Positions 59,801-64,000 of a stretch of 64,000 nucleotides of DNA are shown here, piece after piece. Position 1 is the first letter of the stretch. Each line of letters begins with the position of its first letter. Source of the DNA: Reclinomonas americana ATCC 50394 (taxonomy: Eukaryota > Jakobida > Jakobea > Jakobida); contig PS015299.1 in the NCBI GenBank assembly GCA_048213135.1, positions 91,987 to 155,986 on the forward strand. The letters run 5' to 3'. The position numbers were made by a program, and so were the translations under genes. The notes under the pieces were generated by a model. It did not search any database. It saw only the letters and a program-made list of their open reading frames with translations, and was not told the origin of the DNA.

Positions 59801-61134
59801 TGCGCCGACTGGAAGGCCACACGAGCGTGGTGTGTGCAGTGGCAGTGACTCCGGATGGCCAGCACATCGTGAGTGGCAGTGAGGACATGACTGTGCGGGT
59901 GTGGTCGGTAGCAAGTGGCGAGGAGGTGCGCCGACTAGAAGGCCATACGGGTTGGGTGAATGCAGTGGCTATGACTCCCGATGGCCAGCGCATTGTGAGT
60001 GGCAGTGATGACAAGACTGTACGGGTGTGGTCTGTGGCAAGTGGTGAGGAAGTGCGCCGACTGGAAGGGCACACGAGTTTGGTGTATGCAGTGGCGATGA
60101 CACGCGATGGTCAGCACATTGTGAGTGGCAGTGCAGACAAGACTGTACGGGTGTGGTCGGTGGCAGGTGGCGAGGAGGTGCGCCGACTGGAAGGCCACAC
60201 GTTGCCGGTGCAGGCAGTGGCAGTGACACCCGATGGCCAGCACATTGTGAGTGGCAGTGGGGACAAGACTGTGCGGGTGTGGTCGGTGGCAGGTGGCGAG
60301 GAGGTGCGCCGACTGGAAGGCCACACAGATAGGGTAATGGCAGTGGCCGTGACACCCGGTGGCCAGCACATTGTGAGTGGCAGTGCAGACGAGACTGTGC
60401 GGGTTTGGTCGGTGGCAAGTGGCGAGGAGGTGCGCCGACTGGAGGGACATACGGATGCAGTCTATGCAGTGGCAGTGAGACCAGATGGCCAGCACATTGT
60501 GAGTGGCAGTGCTGACAAGACTGTACGAGTGTGGTCGGTGGCAAGTGGCGAGGAGGTGCACCGACTGGAAGGCCACGCGCGTGTGGTGAATGCGGTTGCA
60601 ATGACACCCGATGGCCAGCACATTGTGAGTGGCAGTGCTGACATGACTGTACGGGTGTGGTCGGTGGCAAGTGGCGAGGAGGTGCGCCGACTGGAGGGCC
60701 ACACGACTGGGGTGTCTGCAGTGGCAGTGGCACCCGATGGCAAGCACATTGTGAGTGGTAGTGCTGACAAGACTGTGCGTGTGTGGTCGGTGGCAAGTGG
60801 CGAGGAGGTGCGCCGACTGGAGGGCCACACGACTGGGGTGTCTGCAGTGGCAGTGACACCCGATGGCAAGCGCGTTGTGAGTGGCAGTGCTGACAAGACT
60901 GTACGGGTGTGGTCGGTGACGAGTGGTGAGGAAGTGCGCCAACTGGAAGGCCACACGACTGGGGTGTCGGCAGTGGCAGTGGCACCCGATGGCAAGCACA
61001 TTGTGAGTGGCAGTGCTGACAAGACTGTGCGTGTGTGGTCGGTGGCAAGTGGCGAGGAGGTGCGCCGTCATGAAGGACTGCTCGAGCGCATTCTAGGCTC
61101 CTTCCTGCCTGATTTCACCGATTTAGTTCTGTGA
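56862..61134 (+). pseudogene. NLR-like gene 3: same architecture, N-terminal module broken
   Basis: Exons match gene 2: 56862-56867, 56970-57268, microexon 57330-57350 and main exon 57442-61134. Early in the main exon about 22 bases are missing relative to gene 2 (near 57,565), shifting the frame; a TAG follows in the shifted frame at 57643-57645. From 57,646 the frame is open to the stop (61132-61134). It encodes RNEFAH (57844-57861), Walker A GNSGAGKTTT, LLLLLDGYDEL, IITCRGDY, GADFRDAV/GADLRGVN and about eleven WD40 repeats; the last three are nearly identical (GHTTGVSAVAV). The tail is LLERILGSFLPDFTDLV. The HEPN-NACHT-WD40 part is therefore open, but without an ATG at its 5' end. It is either a recent pseudogene or expressed from an internal start. 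Confidence 0.85.
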
Positions 61135-61136
61135 TG

Positions 61137-61345
61137 AGCACAACTGCGAGCGTGTATGGACCCTCGAATGTAAACCAGCTTGTTTGCGATGAGGTCTCAT
61201 GTGATGTAGACACGCGTGTAATCTTCGCGCTCGAGTTGTGTGCCGTGTGTGTTGATTGACCATCACGAGGTAATCCACTCGTTGCCCACTTTCTCTGTCA
61301 GAAGAATTCTCAGTGATCTGACGATGCACTGCACAGCTTGTTTGC
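61137..61345 (-). pseudogene. Antisense small ORF remnant downstream of NLR-like gene 3
   Basis: It matches the C-terminal half of the antisense ORF at 52.6-52.9 kb (CIVRSLRILLTEKVGNE, NTHGTQLEREDYTRVYIT, then a stop, then DLIANKLVYIRG). Similarity stops near 61,345, where a GGGAGA-type purine repeat takes over, so the start is lost. Confidence 0.5.
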
Positions 61346-62024
61346 TGTCTGTGGGGAGGGGAAGGGAGGAGACGGGAGGAGACGGGAGGAGAAGAGAGAA
61401 AAGAAGGGAAGAAAGGTGAAGAGAAGGAGGGAAGGGAAGAGAGGAAAGGAGGAGAATTTGTGAGAGGGGGGATGTGAGGAAAGATGAGAGGAGATAAAGG
61501 AATGTAAGAGAAAGGAGAGGGGAAGAACGGAGAGAAGAGAGGAGTTGAGAGGTGAGATGGAGTGAATAGAAACTGGGACCAATGAGAATGTTCGGTTGTT
61601 TCCGTGTGCGAGAATTTGTACAGTATGACTGTGTGTATATGTGAACTAGTGAGCGAGGGAGAGAGAGTGAGACCAGCTCAGCCGGCAGGGATGGAAAGAA
61701 GGTGAAGGGAGGAGGAATGGGGAAGCAACGGTGAACAGAATGAGTGAGTTGTAAGATACGCAATGTTATCAGCGAGACACTGAGAATGAAAGCATGTGTG
61801 TTGAGCGAGATGCACGAGATTACGTTGGAATAGAGTCCCGTGGACTTTGTAGACTGGAGACATTTGCATCGACTGAATGAGCATTTCTGGTCGTTGGCAG
61901 TGGTTTCTTTGTATGTTCTATTGTCGAATCGCGTCAAAAGCATGTTTTCCTTTCTCTTACTCTCTGCGAGAAGCGATACTTGAGTCAGTGTGAATGTATT
62001 CCTTTTACTCACTGTGTATTACAG
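61346..62024. other. Intergenic/intronic, purine-rich then unremarkable
   Basis: GGGAGGAGA-type sequence fills about 61,350-61,560, followed by non-repetitive sequence with no supported exon. It probably includes the 5' region of the next gene. Confidence 0.6.
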
Positions 62025-64000
62025 CATTCAATTTGGTGGCGTCGGATCGTTTACTGCCGTCGCCGGTGGCCAACCTACCGTCTGTTGAGTACGAGTAGAG
62101 AGTGCGAAGAGTGCAGAGATCGAAATGAGTTGCTCATGTGCTTGTTGTGTTTTCGGCAGTGCCATTGCCAACATTTTCGATTCCGACGTCTGGCTCATCG
62201 TACACGGTGACAATTGGCAACACGACCACAATCGGTTCGTTCACCCTGCGTGACTCATTCATATCCGTCATCCTTCTCATTCTCCTGCATCTGTCCGTAG
62301 TCACTGGTGCAACAACATCGAGCACAATCGGTCTTCGCGTCGGTTTGTCCGGACAAGTGGTGGTGTTGACGGTGCCAGTGGCCTCGTTCCCCTTTGCCAC
62401 GCCGTCATTTACACTGTTCAAGAACGCCGACTGCCGCGGGAATGTGGCCACCATCATCAGCGGCTATCACATGGACATTCGACACGACTGGAGAGCCAAC
62501 ACCAACGAAGCAGCAGTTGTGCCTGTCGTCCACTGACCTGACGGCTTACTTTAGCCTGGCATCTGTATCCATTTGTTGCGTCTCTGCTGGAGATGTTATG
62601 CTGTCAAGTTTGCTTCCTTTTCTTCTAACGAGGCGACCATGTAGATCGTGTCAAGAGCACTTCCGCGCCTTCAGTAACGCAGGGCATCAAGTCGCAAACT
62701 GTTGTCTTGTCGGGCGGCGACTTCCCGTTGCTGGCTGCAAGTGCCGCCAATGGCAGTAATCCAGTCACACCTGGCGGCACGCCACTGGCATTCTTCCTCT
62801 CACTCGCCACCGACTGTTCGTCGATGGACTTGCGGGCGGCTGCCTTTGTGGTCAGTGCGGTGTCGCCGACGCGTATTACGGCCACGGTTTCCACTATTTC
62901 TGCGGTCTCTCTCGCCTCGTGCACCCTGGATCCGCCTGGCACGTATCAAATTCGTGGTCGGTGTGTTACGGAGGGAAAGAGGGAAAAGGAGGGGAGGGAG
63001 GGAAGGGGAAGTGGGAAAGGGAGAGAGAGGAGGGGAGGGGGGAAGGCGGAGAAGGGGGAGCGGGGAACGACGGTGAAGGAAGAGAGGCAGGGGAGAGAGA
63101 GAGGACAGTACCGTTGAGAGTGATGTGGGCGGGAAATGGTGAAAGAGCATAGGCGTGAGAGTGAATGGTGTGAGGCAGAAAGAACAAAGCAGTGGGTGAC
63201 GGGAGGAGAGATGAAGTAAAGCGGGAGAGGCAGGTGAGCCACGAAGTAGACCGTCTGTATGTGCGAGAGAAATGATAGGATGTGAATGAGAGGGAAGGTG
63301 TGAGAGGCAAGAGGGCTGAGGAGCAATAGGGAAATGATTAGGGGCTGCAGGTGAGCCACGTGTTTGTGAGAGATACGCGAGGATGTGAATGAGAGGGCGG
63401 CTGCGACAGGTCAGAGGGCTGAGGAACAGTAGGCAACTGACAGTGAGAGACTGCGTGCGCGAATGAGTGGGACTTTTTGTCATTCTCTTTCATGTTCAAC
63501 GAGAAAAGTGGAAGGATTAGAGAGAATGCGACGGATCTACACTGACAAAATACCTGCGCACAGCTTCTAAGACGGCTCATATGTGCCTCTCGGTGTGCAA
63601 TTGACCATCACGACCGTCACCGACCCCGATGTCGGCTTCATTTCTCCAAAGTCGTTGCCTCTCGGCGTGCCAACTACGTTGGTGTTGCATTCGCCATCGC
63701 GCACGCTGTCGAATTGTACTCGTTTCAAGGTCGTCGACGCTGGATCCGACTGCAATGGTCCGGCTTCGGGTGAGTGCTGAGAATGAGAAGATTCTGCGCG
63801 GGCGGTGGATGGAGGAGATCTGTACTCACGGTTCACCCTCTTTGCATATATCTCTCTCGTCAGCGGCCCTTGCGCTTACGGCCTTCCAAGACGGCGTGTT
63901 TGATGCGTCGTCATGCTTCTATGGATCTGTTGCTGGCGGCTGTGGACAGTTCAAGGTGCAGCTCACGAGCTCCAAGTCGGTACATGCCGCGTTCTGTGTG
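62025..64000 (+). CDS. Putative surface/secreted protein with beta-sandwich-like repeats (partial both ends)
   Basis: Candidate exons after good acceptors: 62025-~62082 (SIQFGGVGSFTAVAGGQPTV), 62160-~62236 (SGSSYTVTIGNTTTI), ~62308-62530, ~62646-62964, ~63554-63769 and 63863-64000 (open at the window end). The protein is rich in Thr, Val, Ser and Gly, with spaced cysteines (NADC, TDCSS, ASCTL, NCTRF, GSDCN, SSCF, GGC). It has alternating hydrophobic strands such as QLTITTVTDPDVGF and GVPTTLVLHS. This composition suits tandem Ig-like or other beta-sandwich domains of an extracellular protein. No signal peptide or start is visible, and I do not recognise the family. A purine-rich intron lies at about 62,965-63,553. 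Confidence 0.5.

Noticed and set aside
37493-61134. Bacterial origin or contamination of the NACHT-WD40 genes
   Set aside because: All three have spliced headers, a phase-consistent microexon and the same spacer sequence type as the rest of the window.

Overview
This window is nuclear DNA from an intron-rich, moderately GC-rich eukaryote, most likely a protist. Coding exons are interrupted by GT-AG introns. Some introns are short (about 60-80 nt); others are long and packed with (GA)n/(CT)n, (GT)n and minisatellite DNA. Several assembly gaps (runs of N) interrupt it. The gene mix is a CLASP-type microtubule protein, a TDP2-type phosphodiesterase, a homeobox gene, a hybrid histidine kinase, a Crinkler/RHS-type P-loop protein and NACHT-WD40 genes. 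That mix would fit a unicellular relative of animals or another gene-rich protist, but the sequence alone does not settle the taxonomy.

Layout. (1) 1-13,096 (+): a CLASP-like gene, 5' end outside the window, about 29 exons. (2) 13,274-16,649 (+): a TDP2-like endonuclease/exonuclease/phosphatase protein, 8 exons. (3) About 17,820-19,196 (-): a homeobox gene with an intron inside the homeodomain. (4) 21.3-22.6 kb: minisatellites and a GT run. (5) 22,618-24,330: a decayed duplicate of blocks 2 (last exon) plus 3. (6) About 25,712-31,139 (+): a membrane-anchored hybrid histidine kinase with receiver domain, about 18 exons. (7) 31,340-35,203 (-): an orphan WD40 repeat, a minisatellite, and a Crinkler-RHS-like gene. 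(8) 37,493-61,134 (+): three tandem NLR-like genes separated by homologous low-complexity spacers, each followed by remnants or a copy of a small antisense ORF. (9) 62,025-64,000 (+): the start of a probable surface protein that runs off the window.

The most interesting part is block 8. Each NLR-like gene has a ubiquitin-like header exon, a 21-nt microexon, and one huge exon. The huge exon encodes a HEPN-like segment (RNxxxH motif), a NACHT NTPase, pentapeptide-like repeats, and 8 to about 21 nearly identical WD40 repeats that vary at a few fixed positions. Only the middle copy is intact. A helical module at the start of the big exon also occurs inside the neighbouring Crinkler-like gene, which links two effector/immunity-type families. 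I infer a rapidly evolving self/non-self recognition locus with a possible RNase output; this is not demonstrated.
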